Assembly (NCBI GenBank): GCA_014584695.1
Contig: JACTMI010000006.1
Location: 140,984-204,983 of the forward strand
Direction of reading: 5' to 3'
Length of the DNA: 64,000 nucleotides
Source: Acidobacteriota bacterium
GTDB lineage: Bacteria; Acidobacteriota; Thermoanaerobaculia; Multivoradales; JAGPDF01
The position numbers and the translations under genes are program-made. The notes under the pieces were generated by a model. It had not been told where the DNA came from, did no database searches, and was given only the letters and a program-made list of their open reading frames with translations. Of this stretch, positions 8,452-16,515 are shown piece after piece (position 1 is the first letter of the stretch; every line of letters begins with the position of its first letter).

Positions 8452-9273
8452 TCAATCGCTCCAGAAGTAGATGCCGACGCGGCAGTGCTCGCGAAAGCCG
8501 AGCGACCGGTAGATGCGCACCCCCATCCTCGAGGCATGCAGGATCGCCCAGCGCTCGCCCCGCGCGCGTGCCCGCTCGAGCGCGCGGCGGGTCGCTTCGC
8601 GCCCCCAGCCGCGGCGCCGTGCCGCGGGCACCGTCGCGACATTGTAGATGCCCGCGACCCCGGCCGCCGAGAGCGTGGAGACGGTCGCCACCGGCAGACC
8701 CCGATGGTGGGCCAGCAGGTGCTCGAACGGCGCCTCGGCGCCGAGCCCGATGGCGGCGAGCCAGTCGACCCAGGGCCGTTCGAACTCGGGCTCGATGCCG
8801 AAGCCCGAGGCGAAGGTCCGGACCCAGGTTTCGAGCGTTCGGCGATCGCCGACCCGCTCGACCTCGAGCTCTTCGGCACCCGGCGCGGCGGCGGCGAGGC
8901 GCGCCAGGTCGAGCGCCATGCCGGGCGCATCGGCGTCGCGGGCGAAACCGTGGCGGAGCAGCTCGTCGCCGAGCGTCGCCGGCCGCGTCTGGGGGCCCGT
9001 CCACCAGAGCAGCGGCACGCGCCGGCGCCGCGCTCGGGCGACCAGCCGCGCGACCGCCGCGTCGGCATCGGCGCTCTCGACGCGGGTCCGGAAGACCGAG
9101 TTGAAGAAGGGGAAGCCGACCGAGGTCACCGCCCACAGCCCGGCGGCGTCGTCGCCGGTCTCCGCGTCGGGCAGCAGCCGATAGTGCGGCGCCAGGGCGA
9201 AGAGATTGTCCTCGATCGCGGCCACCACCTGCTCGCGGGTGGGAGCCTCGAGCGGTGGCACCGCGGCGCTCAC
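8452..9273 (-). CDS. GNAT-family N-acetyltransferase
   Basis: 273 residues. The C-terminal half has the acetyl-CoA-binding motif A (NVATVPAARRRGWGREATR, fitting R-x-x-G-x-G) and motif B (LHASRMGVRIYRSLGF). The N-terminal half is a degenerate GNAT-like lobe (LLWWTGPQTRPATL), as in two-lobed family members. Substrate unknown. The GTG start is fixed by a 4-base GTGA overlap with the stop of the upstream nucleotidyltransferase gene, so the two are translationally coupled; it is the last gene of a four-gene minus-strand run. Confidence 0.82.
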   Translation of the reverse strand: MSAAVPPLEAPTREQVVAAIEDNLFALAPHYRLLPDAETGDDAAGLWAVTSVGFPFFNSVFRTRVESADADAAVARLVARARRRRVPLLWWTGPQTRPATLGDELLRHGFARDADAPGMALDLARLAAAAPGAEELEVERVGDRRTLETWVRTFASGFGIEPEFERPWVDWLAAIGLGAEAPFEHLLAHHRGLPVATVSTLSAAGVAGIYNVATVPAARRRGWGREATRRALERARARGERWAILHASRMGVRIYRSLGFREHCRVGIYFWSD

Positions 9274-10295
9274 GGCGCCGCGGCCTGGTCCGCCGCTGCG
9301 TCGAACCGGCGGTCGATCGGTTGACCCGCCGGGCCGACGACGCGCAGGGTCCGCGCCAGCCGCTCGCCCGGCGCGAGCAGCGCGCCCGGGCCCAGGATCG
9401 AGCCGATCAGCTCGGCCCGCTCGCCGACGCACGCCCCGGGGAGCACCAGGGCGTCGCGCAGGCGCGCGCCCGCGCCGACGCGCGCCCCCCGCTCGATCAC
9501 CACGCGGGAGAGCCGGGCACCAGACCCCACTTCGGCGCCCGGCAACCGGCGCACGCCGCGCGCCGGAAAGCGTTCGAGCCCCCGGGCCAGCGCGGCTTCG
9601 AGATAGCGCGCCGGCGTGCCGAGATCGAACCAGGGCCGCGCGGTCTCGACCGCGCGGATGCGCCGACCCTCCTCGAGCAGCGGCTCGTAGAGCGCGTCGA
9701 CGATGTCCGACGGTCCTTCGGGAAGGCGGGCGATCAGGTCGGGGTCGAGCACCGCGGCGCCGGCGAAAACCCGCCGCGAGCGCGCGACGCGCGCCGCGAG
9801 CGGTCCGGGACGAAAGGCGACCACGCATCCCGCCTCGACCGCCACGCCGCCGCCGAACGGGTGCGGGTCGACGGTGCGGTGGACGAGCAGCGTCACCGCG
9901 GCGCCGCCCCGACGATGGGCGGCGAGCAAGCGCTCGAGCGGCCAGCGGCAGAGGCTGTCGCCGTTGACGAGCAGCGCTTCGCGCCCGGCGCTCAAGAAAT
10001 CGGCGAGGGGGGGCAACGCGCCGCCGGTGCCGAGCAGCACCGGCTCCTCCGAGTAGACCAGGCGGAGTCGGCGGTACCGTTGGCCGAGGGCGGCGCGGAT
10101 CTCGCTCCCCAGGTGGTGGAGGTTGAGCGCCGCGGCCTCGACCCCGGCGGCCGCCAGTCGCTCGAGCGTCGCGTGGACGAGCGGGCGGCCGGCGACCGGC
10201 AGCAGCGGCTTCGGCAGCGTGTCGGTCAGCGGCCGCAGCCGCTCGCCGCGCCCGGCGGCGAGCACCAGCGCGCGCGGGCGGCCGGCGCCGGCCAT
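9270..10295 (-). CDS. Sugar-1-phosphate nucleotidyltransferase (mannose-1-P guanylyltransferase-like)
   Basis: 341 residues. The N-terminal Rossmann-like domain shows the nucleotide-binding loop LVLAAGRGERLRPLTDTLPK and the KPLLPVAGRPL motif of NDP-sugar pyrophosphorylases, GTGGALPPL, and the metal-site VNGDSL. The C-terminal ~90 residues form a left-handed beta-helix (repeating GARLSRVVIERGARVGAGA pattern). These enzymes make an NDP-sugar from NTP and sugar-1-phosphate; MurNAc-1-P uridylyltransferase (MurU) or ManC-like functions are both possible. It follows the CYTH gene with only 2 bases between, and its stop overlaps the GNAT start. Confidence 0.85.
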   Translation of the reverse strand: MAGAGRPRALVLAAGRGERLRPLTDTLPKPLLPVAGRPLVHATLERLAAAGVEAAALNLHHLGSEIRAALGQRYRRLRLVYSEEPVLLGTGGALPPLADFLSAGREALLVNGDSLCRWPLERLLAAHRRGGAAVTLLVHRTVDPHPFGGGVAVEAGCVVAFRPGPLAARVARSRRVFAGAAVLDPDLIARLPEGPSDIVDALYEPLLEEGRRIRAVETARPWFDLGTPARYLEAALARGLERFPARGVRRLPGAEVGSGARLSRVVIERGARVGAGARLRDALVLPGACVGERAELIGSILGPGALLAPGERLARTLRVVGPAGQPIDRRFDAAADQAAAP

Positions 10296-10297
10296 CG

Positions 10298-10867
10298 TCA
10301 GCGGCTGTCGCGGAAGACCATGTCGCGCGGCGCGTCGGGGTTCTGCGCGATCCAGTCCTGGTAGAGCATCAGATAGCTCTTGCGCACCGCCTGCTGCGGA
10401 TCGAACCCGCAGCGCTTGGCGACCGCCTCGGCCTTGGCCCCTTCGAACTCGACGAAGTCGCCGATCGGGGTGTGATCGAGGCAGATCGTCTCGCTGCCCA
10501 GCCGCCACTCCTCGCGGATCTTCTGGTAGCGGCGCACCACCGTGTAGCCGAGACCGCGCAGCAGGTCGAGCGCCAGCTCCGCGCTGTCGATGCCGAGCTC
10601 GAGCTCGCGGCGCAGCTTGGTCTGCCCCTCGAAGCTCGCCGGGCCCTTGAAGGTGATCAACGCGCCGCGGCCGTCCTGGCGCACGCGCAACACCGAGCCC
10701 GACAGCGCCAGCTCGCCGTCGCGGTCGAGCAGCCAGTTGTCTTCGTCGGAAGGCGGGCCCTCGCGCTCGGCCTCGAGCTCGAGCAGGCGACCGCGCAGCG
10801 ACTCGAGATCGACGCCGGCGAACTTGAGCTCGCGCTCGACCTCGGGCTTCGGTTTCGGCGGGGTCAT
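10298..10867 (-). CDS. CYTH-domain protein (class IV adenylate cyclase/thiamine-triphosphatase-like)
   Basis: 189 residues. The N-terminal signature EVERELKF (E-x-E-x-K) marks the CYTH triphosphate tunnel; further tunnel residues appear in NWLLDRDG, LRVRQDGRGALITFKGP, TKLRRELELG, YQKIREEW and ICLDHTPIGDFVEFEG. Members hydrolyse inorganic triphosphate or thiamine triphosphate, or cyclise ATP; the sequence alone does not decide. The ATG overlaps the upstream M20 peptidase stop by 4 bases (ATGA), so co-translation is likely. Confidence 0.85.
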   Translation of the reverse strand: MTPPKPKPEVERELKFAGVDLESLRGRLLELEAEREGPPSDEDNWLLDRDGELALSGSVLRVRQDGRGALITFKGPASFEGQTKLRRELELGIDSAELALDLLRGLGYTVVRRYQKIREEWRLGSETICLDHTPIGDFVEFEGAKAEAVAKRCGFDPQQAVRKSYLMLYQDWIAQNPDAPRDMVFRDSR

Positions 10868-12255
10868 GCCGATGCCGCCCCCAGCCGGTCGAGGAAGCGG
10901 ACCACGGTGCGGATGCCGCCGTGGTAGTGCGGCAAGTCGAACTTCTCGTTGGGCGAATGCAGCCGGTCGTCCTCGAGCCCGAAGCCCATCAGCAGCACCG
11001 GCGCGCCCAGCACCTGCGCGAACGTGCCGACGATCGGGATCGAGCCGCCGGTGCGGATGCGCACCGGGCGGCGGCCGAACACTTCCGCCATCGCCTCGAG
11101 CGCCGCCTCGGCGTGGGGGCCGGTGGCGTCGACGGTCACCGCCTCGGCGCCGTGGAGATAGTCGACCTCGACCGTGACCCCCGCCGGCGTGACCTGCGCG
11201 ACGTGGGCCCGCAAGAGCTCGGCGATCCTGGCCGGGGTCTGGTCGGCGACCAGGCGGAAGGAGACCTTGCAGCCGGCGCGCGCCGGCAGGACGGTCTTCG
11301 CCCCCTTGCCCTGGTAACCGCTCCACAGGCCGTTGACGTCGCAGGTCGGACGTGCCCAGGTGCGCTCGATGTAGCTGAAGCCCGCCTCGCCGGGTAGCGC
11401 GGGCACGGCAAGGTCGGCGCGGATCTCCTCCTCGTCGAGCCCGAGCGCGGCGAACTCCTCGCGTTCCCACTCGGCCAGCGCCCGCACGTCGTCGTAGAAG
11501 CCGGGCACCAGGACGCGGCCGCTCGCGCCATCGCGCAGCGAGGCGACGATCTCGGCGAGCGCGTTCGCCGGGTTGGCGACGCCGCCGCCGTAGACGCCCG
11601 AGTGGAGGTCGCGGTTCGGGCCCTGGACGCGGATCTCGAAGTAGGCGAGGCCCTTCAAACCGTAAGTGAGCGCCGGCTCGCCGGGCGCCCACATCGAGGT
11701 GTCGGAGACCACGACGCAGTCGGCCGCGAGCCTGCCGCCGGCGTCCTCGCGCACGAAGCGCTCGATCGCCTCGCCACCCGACTCCTCTTCGCCCTCGACG
11801 ATGAACTTGACGTTGACCGGCAGCCGCCCGCGCTCGGCGAGCATCGCCTGGACCGCCTTGACATGGGTGTAGGACTGCCCCTTGTCGTCGGTGGCGCCGC
11901 GCGCGACCACCTGCTCGCCCTCCAAGGTCGGCTCGAAGGGCGGGTGACGCCACTCGTCGAGCGGGTCGGGGGGCTGCACGTCGTAGTGGCCGTAGAACAG
12001 CACGGTCGGCGCCGACGGCCCGGCGCCCAGCCACTCGCCGTAGACCAGTGGGTGCCCCGCGGTGGCGATCTTCTCGGTCGCGAGCCCGGCCTCGGACAGG
12101 CGCGCCAGCAGCCAGTCCGCGCAGCGGGCGACGTCGTCGCGGTGCGCCGGATCGGTCGAGATGGAGGGGATGCGCAGGTACTCGAACAGCTCTTCGAGGT
12201 GGCGCTCGCGCTCGCGCTCCAGCCGGGCGAAGACGTCCTGGGAGTTCGATGTCAT
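10864..12255 (-). CDS. M20-family dipeptidase
   Basis: 463 residues. A two-metal aminopeptidase/carboxypeptidase fold: metal ligands in FYGHYDVQP (His, Asp), GATDDKGQ (bridging Asp), VEGEEESGG (catalytic and ligand Glu), VSDTSMWAPG (Asp) and a final His in SPNEKFDLPHYHGG. The dimerisation lid starts at RDLHSGVYGGGVANP. This pattern matches the dipeptidase branch (carnosinase-like, 'M20/M25/M40 family') rather than DapE. It likely degrades small peptides in the cytoplasm. It leads the minus-strand run with CYTH, nucleotidyltransferase and GNAT genes; TAGACT lies at 12296-12301 upstream. Confidence 0.92.
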   Translation of the reverse strand: MTSNSQDVFARLERERERHLEELFEYLRIPSISTDPAHRDDVARCADWLLARLSEAGLATEKIATAGHPLVYGEWLGAGPSAPTVLFYGHYDVQPPDPLDEWRHPPFEPTLEGEQVVARGATDDKGQSYTHVKAVQAMLAERGRLPVNVKFIVEGEEESGGEAIERFVREDAGGRLAADCVVVSDTSMWAPGEPALTYGLKGLAYFEIRVQGPNRDLHSGVYGGGVANPANALAEIVASLRDGASGRVLVPGFYDDVRALAEWEREEFAALGLDEEEIRADLAVPALPGEAGFSYIERTWARPTCDVNGLWSGYQGKGAKTVLPARAGCKVSFRLVADQTPARIAELLRAHVAQVTPAGVTVEVDYLHGAEAVTVDATGPHAEAALEAMAEVFGRRPVRIRTGGSIPIVGTFAQVLGAPVLLMGFGLEDDRLHSPNEKFDLPHYHGGIRTVVRFLDRLGAASA

Positions 12256-12295
12256 CGGCTCTTCTCTCCTGCCCCGGAGGTCTCCGGGACGAAGG

Positions 12296-12301
12296 AGTCT
12301 A
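12296..12301 (-). promoter_or_regulatory. Putative -10 element TAGACT for the M20 peptidase operon
   Basis: Reverse complement TAGACT, 40 bases before the ATG; a small inverted repeat (CCCCGGAGGTCTCCGGGA) lies between it and the gene and could fold in the leader. Confidence 0.4.
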
Positions 12302-12351
12302 GCAGAGGGGAGGGGGCCGAACCGCCCTCGCGGCGGGCGAAAAGCGGCGGC

Positions 12352-12723
12352 TCAGAAGTTCGTTTCGTCGAGCATCGCCGGCTCCTCCTCGTCGGAGAAG
12401 GCGGCCTGCTTGTCGAGCGAGCCGGTGATCCAGTCGAGGAAGCGCTGCTCGCCCTTGCAGACCTTGAAGGCGAGGATCTCCGGCAGTTCGTAGCCGTGCA
12501 GCTCGAGGATCGCCGCCTGGACGGCGGCGTACTCGCTCTCGCTCGTCTTGACCACCAGCATGAACTCGGTGTCGCGGCAGATCTTGCCCTGCCAGCGATA
12601 GACCGAGCGCAGGCCGGGCACGATGTTCACGCACGCCGCGTGGCGGCGCGACACCAGCTCCGAGGCGAGCAGGTTGGCCTGCTCCTCGGTGCCCACGGTG
12701 GTCATGACGACGAGGCCGCCCAC
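12352..12723 (-). CDS. cutA: CutA1-family divalent-ion tolerance protein
   Basis: 123 residues, the normal CutA length plus a short acidic tail. CutA trimers have a ferredoxin-like fold and are linked to copper tolerance, though their exact role is unsettled. Landmarks are MTTVGTEEQANLLASELV, HAACVNIVPGLRSVYRWQGKI, the strand LVVKTSE and the highly conserved HGYELPEILAF and FLDWI near the end. Lone gene with a short leader. Confidence 0.93.
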   Translation of the reverse strand: MGGLVVMTTVGTEEQANLLASELVSRRHAACVNIVPGLRSVYRWQGKICRDTEFMLVVKTSESEYAAVQAAILELHGYELPEILAFKVCKGEQRFLDWITGSLDKQAAFSDEEEPAMLDETNF

Positions 12724-12809
12724 GCACCGGGAAAGTACTCCAGCGCGGCAAGCGAGTCAAACCGGGCGGCGGACCGTCGCGTGCTTCCGCTGCCCTGGGG
12801 CCGCCCGGA

Positions 12810-13409
12810 TCAGCGCCAGCGCTCGGTGACGACGTCGTAGGCCAGGACCCGCACCCGACCGGTGCGGCCGAGGACGCGCACGGCGTGGAGGCGGCCGGCA
12901 CCGTCGGTCACGTAGACCGACCCCGGCGTCGCACCGTCGATCGGCGCGAAGGAGGCGATGTCGGACTGATTGAAGCGGATCGGATCGTCGAGCCGGTCCA
13001 ACCGCCGCCGCGGATTCGCCGGGTCGCGCGGCGGCCGGCCGGGGGGAAAGCCGAAGCGGACCGAGCGTCCGAAATGGGCGAGCCGGCGCGGCGCGCCCAG
13101 CGCCGGATCGACGCCCGAGACGATGTCGGCGGTCAGCACGCCGTCGCCATCGCCGTCGCGATGGAGGGTCCAGGTCACGGTGCCGTCGGCGGCGGTGCGG
13201 AACTTGAGGCCCACCTTGGCGCCCTCGCGGATCGCGGTCATGCGCGCGAGCCGCATCACGGTGGCGACTTCGCCCGCCGCCAAGCGGGTGGTGACACCGC
13301 CGGCCGCGCGCACCAGCGGCGGCAGGCCGATCAACAGGACGAGGCCGCTCACCGCGACCACGACCAGCAACTCGACCAGTTGGAATCCGAGCTCGTGGGG
13401 ACGTCGCAT
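12810..13409 (-). CDS. GspH/FimT-type pseudopilin
   Basis: 199 residues. A very short leader then a prepilin-like N-terminus: GFQLVELLVVVAVSGLVLL, where the usual Gly-Phe-Thr is Gly-Phe-Gln and Glu at mature position 5 is kept. A prepilin peptidase would cut after the Gly. The C-terminal part is a beta-rich GspH-type domain (WTLHRDGDGDGVLTADIVSG contains a Ca-loop-like Asp/Gly run; GSVYVTDGAGRLHAVRV). It would be a minor pilin of a type IV pilus, secretion or DNA-uptake apparatus. The neighbouring ComEA-like gene supports a competence link. Confidence 0.82.
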   Translation of the reverse strand: MRRPHELGFQLVELLVVVAVSGLVLLIGLPPLVRAAGGVTTRLAAGEVATVMRLARMTAIREGAKVGLKFRTAADGTVTWTLHRDGDGDGVLTADIVSGVDPALGAPRRLAHFGRSVRFGFPPGRPPRDPANPRRRLDRLDDPIRFNQSDIASFAPIDGATPGSVYVTDGAGRLHAVRVLGRTGRVRVLAYDVVTERWR

Positions 13410-13431
13410 GGTTTCGACCCGGGAAGCGGAA

Positions 13432-13474
13432 CGGGCGGGGGGCGGCGCTCCCTGGAGCGCCGCCCCCCCGCCCG
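13432..13474 (-). terminator. Very strong GC hairpin between comEA-like gene and pilin gene
   Basis: An inverted repeat of about 20 bp with one bulge: inner arms GGCGGCGCTCC and GGAGCGCCGCC with a 2-base loop, outer GGGG/CCCC and CGGG/CCCG extensions. It lies after the ComEA-like stop on the minus strand and before the pilin ATG. No T-tract follows, so it may act as an attenuator or mRNA-end stabiliser rather than a classical terminator. Confidence 0.55.
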
Positions 13475-13480
13475 GCCGGT

Positions 13481-13837
13481 TCAGCCGCGGCTCCCGCCGG
13501 CGGCGCTCTTCGGCGCGCGCGGGACGCGCACCTTCTCGGTCAGCGTGGTCGAACCCGAGGTCGCGACGTAGGGCTTGAGGCGCGCGAAGGACGCCTCGCC
13601 GATGCCACGCACCAGCATCAGGTCCTCGGCGGTCTTGAAGGCGCCGTTCTTGTCGCGGTGCTCGACGATGCGCTGGGCGAGCGCCGGGCCGACGTTGGGC
13701 AGCAGCTGGAGCTGCTCGGCCGAGGCGCTGTTGACGTTGACGGTGCCACCCGCCTCGGCGGCGAAGGCCGGCAGGGCGACGAGCGCCAGGGCGAGGGCGA
13801 GAGCGGCGGTGATGGTGCGGTGGATGCGGGTCTTCAC
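13481..13837 (-). CDS. ComEA-like helix-hairpin-helix DNA-binding protein
   Basis: 118 residues from the GTG preceded by AGGAGAG (the better of two in-frame starts; the upstream ATG at 13861 lacks this). Residues 1-26 are a signal peptide (ALALALALVALPAFA). The mature part is a ComEA helix-hairpin-helix pair: VNVNSASAEQLQLLPNVGPALAQRIVEHRDKNGAF, then DLMLVRGIGEASFARLKPYV. ComEA binds incoming DNA in the periplasm during natural transformation. Lone gene upstream of the pilin-like gene; transcription of both runs leftward. Confidence 0.88.
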   Translation of the reverse strand: MKTRIHRTITAALALALALVALPAFAAEAGGTVNVNSASAEQLQLLPNVGPALAQRIVEHRDKNGAFKTAEDLMLVRGIGEASFARLKPYVATSGSTTLTEKVRVPRAPKSAAGGSRG

Positions 13838-14222
13838 GGGGAACTCTCCTTTCGGTTGCACTGCGTTGTTTCGACTTGCTGCGGTTTCGGTGCAGCGTCT
13901 GTTGCTTCGTCCTGATGGGCTGGGTCCTTCGCTGTCGGTCTCGCGCGGGCTCGGGGCCTCCTCTCCGGTGGTTGGTGCCCGGGGGCTAGATCAAGCCCGC
14001 TGCCAGCGCGCACGCGCGACCGCAAACATCAGAAAGAAAAAGACTTGTCGGCCGCGGCGAGGCCGACGACGGGACGCGGAGGCGCTCGAAATCGAGCGCC
14101 GGCGGCCGGCTCGGTGCGGCACGAGGGGGCGCGCCGTCAGGCTGGGCGCGGCGGCGCCTGCGGTGTCAAGCGAATTGGACGGCGGCCAAGTTCCGGGCGC
14201 CCTGCGCTAAGCTGCGCCGGCC
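13838..14222 (+). other. Intergenic region between divergent comEA-like and lepB genes
   Basis: 385 bases without a supported gene, containing the AGGAGAG ribosome binding site of the ComEA-like gene at its left edge and a TAAGCT hexamer (14208-14213) just before lepB. A short A-rich patch (CAGAAAGAAAAAG, near 14030) is the least GC-rich part and may hold promoter elements. No RNA gene or repeat recognised. Confidence 0.6.
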
Positions 14223-14930
14223 ATGACGGAGGCTCCGCGCCGATCGACCGCCCGTGAGTACCTGGAGGCGCTGCTGATCGCGGCGCTGTTCCTGGGCTTC
14301 ACGAACACCTTCGTGATCAAGACCTTCTTCATCCCCTCCGGGTCGATGGAGGACACGCTGCTGGTCGGCGATCACCTGTTCGTCAACCGCTTCATCTTCG
14401 GCCACGGGACGTCCGCGCTCGGGGGCAACCTCCTGCCCGCGCGCCCGGCCAAGCGCGGCGACATCGTGGTCTTCCGCTCGCCCGAGCGGCCGACCGTGGA
14501 TCTCGTCAAACGGCTGATCGGCCTGCCCGGCGACACCATCCAGATCGTCAACAAGGTGCTGTTCGTCAATGGCCAGCGCGTCAGCGACAGCGCCTACGTC
14601 GAGCACAAGGATCCGCGCGTCTTTCCGCCCCTGCAGTTCCTCGACGAGCAGCGGCGCCTGCGCGACAACTTCGGCCCGCTCACCGTGCCCGAGGGCGAGT
14701 ACTTCTGCATGGGCGACAACCGCGACTATTCCCACGACTCGCGCTTCTGGGGCAGCGTGCCGGCGCGTTACCTCAAGGGCCGCGCGTTCCTCATCTACTG
14801 GTCCTTCGGCGGCGGCACCTCGGACGGCACCTGGCGGGGAGCGGGGGCCAAGCTGCGCGAGGTCGCCAACACGGTGTTCGGCTTCGCGACCAAGACCCGG
14901 TGGTCGCGCACCTTCCACCTGCCACGCTGA
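14223..14930 (+). CDS. lepB: Signal peptidase I
   Basis: 235 residues. One N-terminal membrane helix (EALLIAALFLGFTNTFVI) then the S26 catalytic motifs: nucleophile Ser41 in PSGSMEDTLLVGD, general-base Lys96 in DLVKRLIGLPGD, and the late box CMGDNRDYSHDSRFWG. It removes signal peptides from secreted proteins on the periplasmic face of the inner membrane. ATG preceded by a TAAGCT hexamer. The next gene, a second shorter signal-peptidase-like protein, overlaps its 3' end. Confidence 0.96.
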   Translation: MTEAPRRSTAREYLEALLIAALFLGFTNTFVIKTFFIPSGSMEDTLLVGDHLFVNRFIFGHGTSALGGNLLPARPAKRGDIVVFRSPERPTVDLVKRLIGLPGDTIQIVNKVLFVNGQRVSDSAYVEHKDPRVFPPLQFLDEQRRLRDNFGPLTVPEGEYFCMGDNRDYSHDSRFWGSVPARYLKGRAFLIYWSFGGGTSDGTWRGAGAKLREVANTVFGFATKTRWSRTFHLPR

Positions 14931-15412
14931 GCTCGCCGCTGCGGCGCGCCCTCGAGCCGGCGCTGGTGGCGCTGCTCGCCGCGCTGTTCGTCCGCACCTT
15001 CGTCGCGCAGGTGGTCGCGATCCCCTCGGCTTCGATGGCGCCGGCGCTGCTACCCGGCGACGTCGTGCTGATCGACCGTCTGGCCTACGCCGCGGGCCCG
15101 GCGCCGCTCGCGGCGCTGTGGCCCACGGGCGCGGTCGGGCGCGGCGAGGTCGTCGCCTTCCGCTCGCCCGAGTCGCGCCGGCGGCTGCTGGTCAAACGGT
15201 GCGCCGCGGGTGGCGGCGAGCCTTGGGGCGGCGGCTTCGTACCGGCCGGCACGCTGATGCTGCTCGGCGACGCGCGCGCGGTTTCGCACGACTCGCGCGC
15301 CTTCGGCCCGGTGGCGGGCGCCGCCGTCGTCGGCCGGGCGGTGGCGGTGCTGTGGTCCCGCGAGCCGGGCGGCGGCTGGCGGTGGGGCCGGACGATGCGA
15401 CGGGTGCGCTAG
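14900..15412 (+). CDS. Second, shortened signal peptidase I-like protein
   Basis: 170 residues from a GTG that overlaps lepB by 31 bases; no better start keeps the membrane helix (ALVALLAALFVRTFVAQVVA). S26 motifs are present in short form: Ser45 in PSASMAPALLPGDVVLIDR, Lys99 in RRLLVKRCAAGG, and GDARAVSHDSRAFGPV at the end. The usual GLPGD box after the Lys and about 50 residues of the beta-domain are missing. It may process a special substrate set or be a partner of LepB. Tail GWRWGRTMRR. Confidence 0.75.
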   Translation: MVAHLPPATLSSPLRRALEPALVALLAALFVRTFVAQVVAIPSASMAPALLPGDVVLIDRLAYAAGPAPLAALWPTGAVGRGEVVAFRSPESRRRLLVKRCAAGGGEPWGGGFVPAGTLMLLGDARAVSHDSRAFGPVAGAAVVGRAVAVLWSREPGGGWRWGRTMRRVR

Positions 15413-15415
15413 ACT
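15410..15415 (+). promoter_or_regulatory. Putative -10 element TAGACT
   Basis: TAGACT 30 bases before the DUF4845-like ATG, overlapping the stop codon of the upstream signal-peptidase-like gene. Confidence 0.4.
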
Positions 15416-15445
15416 GTATTGATCGAACTCGGCTCCGGAGGCTCC

Positions 15446-15814
15446 ATGCGGCGACGCGGCGCGCAAGCAGGCGACAGCAAGATCGGGTGCATCCTGTGGA
15501 CGGCGCTGCTGCTGGTCGGCGTGTTGATCGGCTGGAAAGCGATCCCGGTCAAGATCGCCACCTCCGAGCTCTACGACTTCATGGTCGAGCAGGCGAAGTG
15601 GGCGGCCAGCTCTTCGGACGAAGCGATCAAGAAACGGATCCTCGACAAGGCCCGGGAGCTCGACCTGCCGGTCGATCCGGCCAAGGTCACCGTCGTCAAG
15701 GGCGGCGACAAGATCCGGATGCGCGCGGTCTTCACCGTGCCGCTCGAGTTCCCCGGCTACACCCACGACTGGAACTTCGACCTGCAGGTCGACCGCTCGA
15801 TCTACATCTTCTAG
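15446..15814 (+). CDS. Single-span membrane protein (DUF4845-like)
   Basis: 122 residues. Basic N-terminus then one helix (IGCILWTALLLVGVLIGW), then a soluble domain with a charged helix (DEAIKKRILDKARELDLPVDP) and strands (IRMRAVFTVPLEFPGYTHDWNFDLQVD). The layout and the position right after lepB resemble DUF4845 proteins, which follow lepB in many bacteria; direct homology is an inference. A CGGAGG ribosome binding site precedes the ATG and TAGACT (15410-15415) lies upstream. Its stop overlaps the convergent pyrF by 4 bases. Confidence 0.7.
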   Translation: MRRRGAQAGDSKIGCILWTALLLVGVLIGWKAIPVKIATSELYDFMVEQAKWAASSSDEAIKKRILDKARELDLPVDPAKVTVVKGGDKIRMRAVFTVPLEFPGYTHDWNFDLQVDRSIYIF

Positions 15815-16515
15815 CGCGCGGCGGCGGCGAGCTCGCGTTCGAGCTCGGCGAGCGCCGCGCCCGGGTCGCTCGCCCGCGTCAGCGGGCGGCCGATCACCAG
15901 CAGGTCCGCCCCGGCAGCCAGCGCGGCGGCCGGTGTGGCGATCCGCTTCTGGTCCCCCGCGGCCGCGCCCGCGGGGCGGATCCCCGGCGTCACCAGGAGG
16001 AACGGCGGCGGCAGGGCCGGACGCAGCGTCGCGAGCTCCTGCGGCGAGCAGACCACGCCGGCGCACCCGGCCGCCGCCGCGAGACGCGCCCAGCGCAGCG
16101 CTCTCGCCGCGGCGCCGCCCGGCAGGTCGAGCTGCTCGAGCTCGGCGCCGTCGAGGTGGGTGAGCACCGTGACGGCGAGCACCGCGAGGCGCCCGGCCGC
16201 CGCCTCCGCGGCCGCCGCGAGCATCGCCGGCCCGCCGCCCGCGTGCACCGTCAGGTAGTCGGCGCCGAGGTCGAGCGCCGAGCGGACGGCGCCCGCGACG
16301 GTATTCGGAATGTCGTGCAGCTTGAGGTCGAGGAAGACCCGCCCGCCGGCGCGGCGCGCGGTCTCGACCGCCCAAGGTCCGAAGCGCACGTACGCCTCGA
16401 GCCCGACCTTGAGGGCGCCGACTCGCGGACCGAAGCGCTCCGCCCAGGCGGTGAAGGTGGCGCGCTCGGCGGTGTCGAGCGCCACCGCGACCGCGTCGAG
16501 CGGCCCGCGGGTCAC
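15811..16515 (-). CDS. pyrF: Orotidine-5'-phosphate decarboxylase
   Basis: 234 residues. Last step of UMP synthesis (OMP to UMP). Landmarks: VALDTAE near the start, LKVGLEAYVRFGP, the catalytic FLDLKLHDIPNTV (Asp-x-Lys-x-x-Asp), TVHAGGG, the conserved VCSPQE, LVTPGIRPAG and the phosphate loop VIGRPLTRASDP. The GTG at 16515 is chosen because it makes a 4-base GTGA overlap with the pyrD stop; a GTG four codons upstream is possible. Third gene of pyrK-pyrD-pyrF. Confidence 0.94.
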   Translation of the reverse strand: MTRGPLDAVAVALDTAERATFTAWAERFGPRVGALKVGLEAYVRFGPWAVETARRAGGRVFLDLKLHDIPNTVAGAVRSALDLGADYLTVHAGGGPAMLAAAAEAAAGRLAVLAVTVLTHLDGAELEQLDLPGGAAARALRWARLAAAAGCAGVVCSPQELATLRPALPPPFLLVTPGIRPAGAAAGDQKRIATPAAALAAGADLLVIGRPLTRASDPGAALAELERELAAAAR

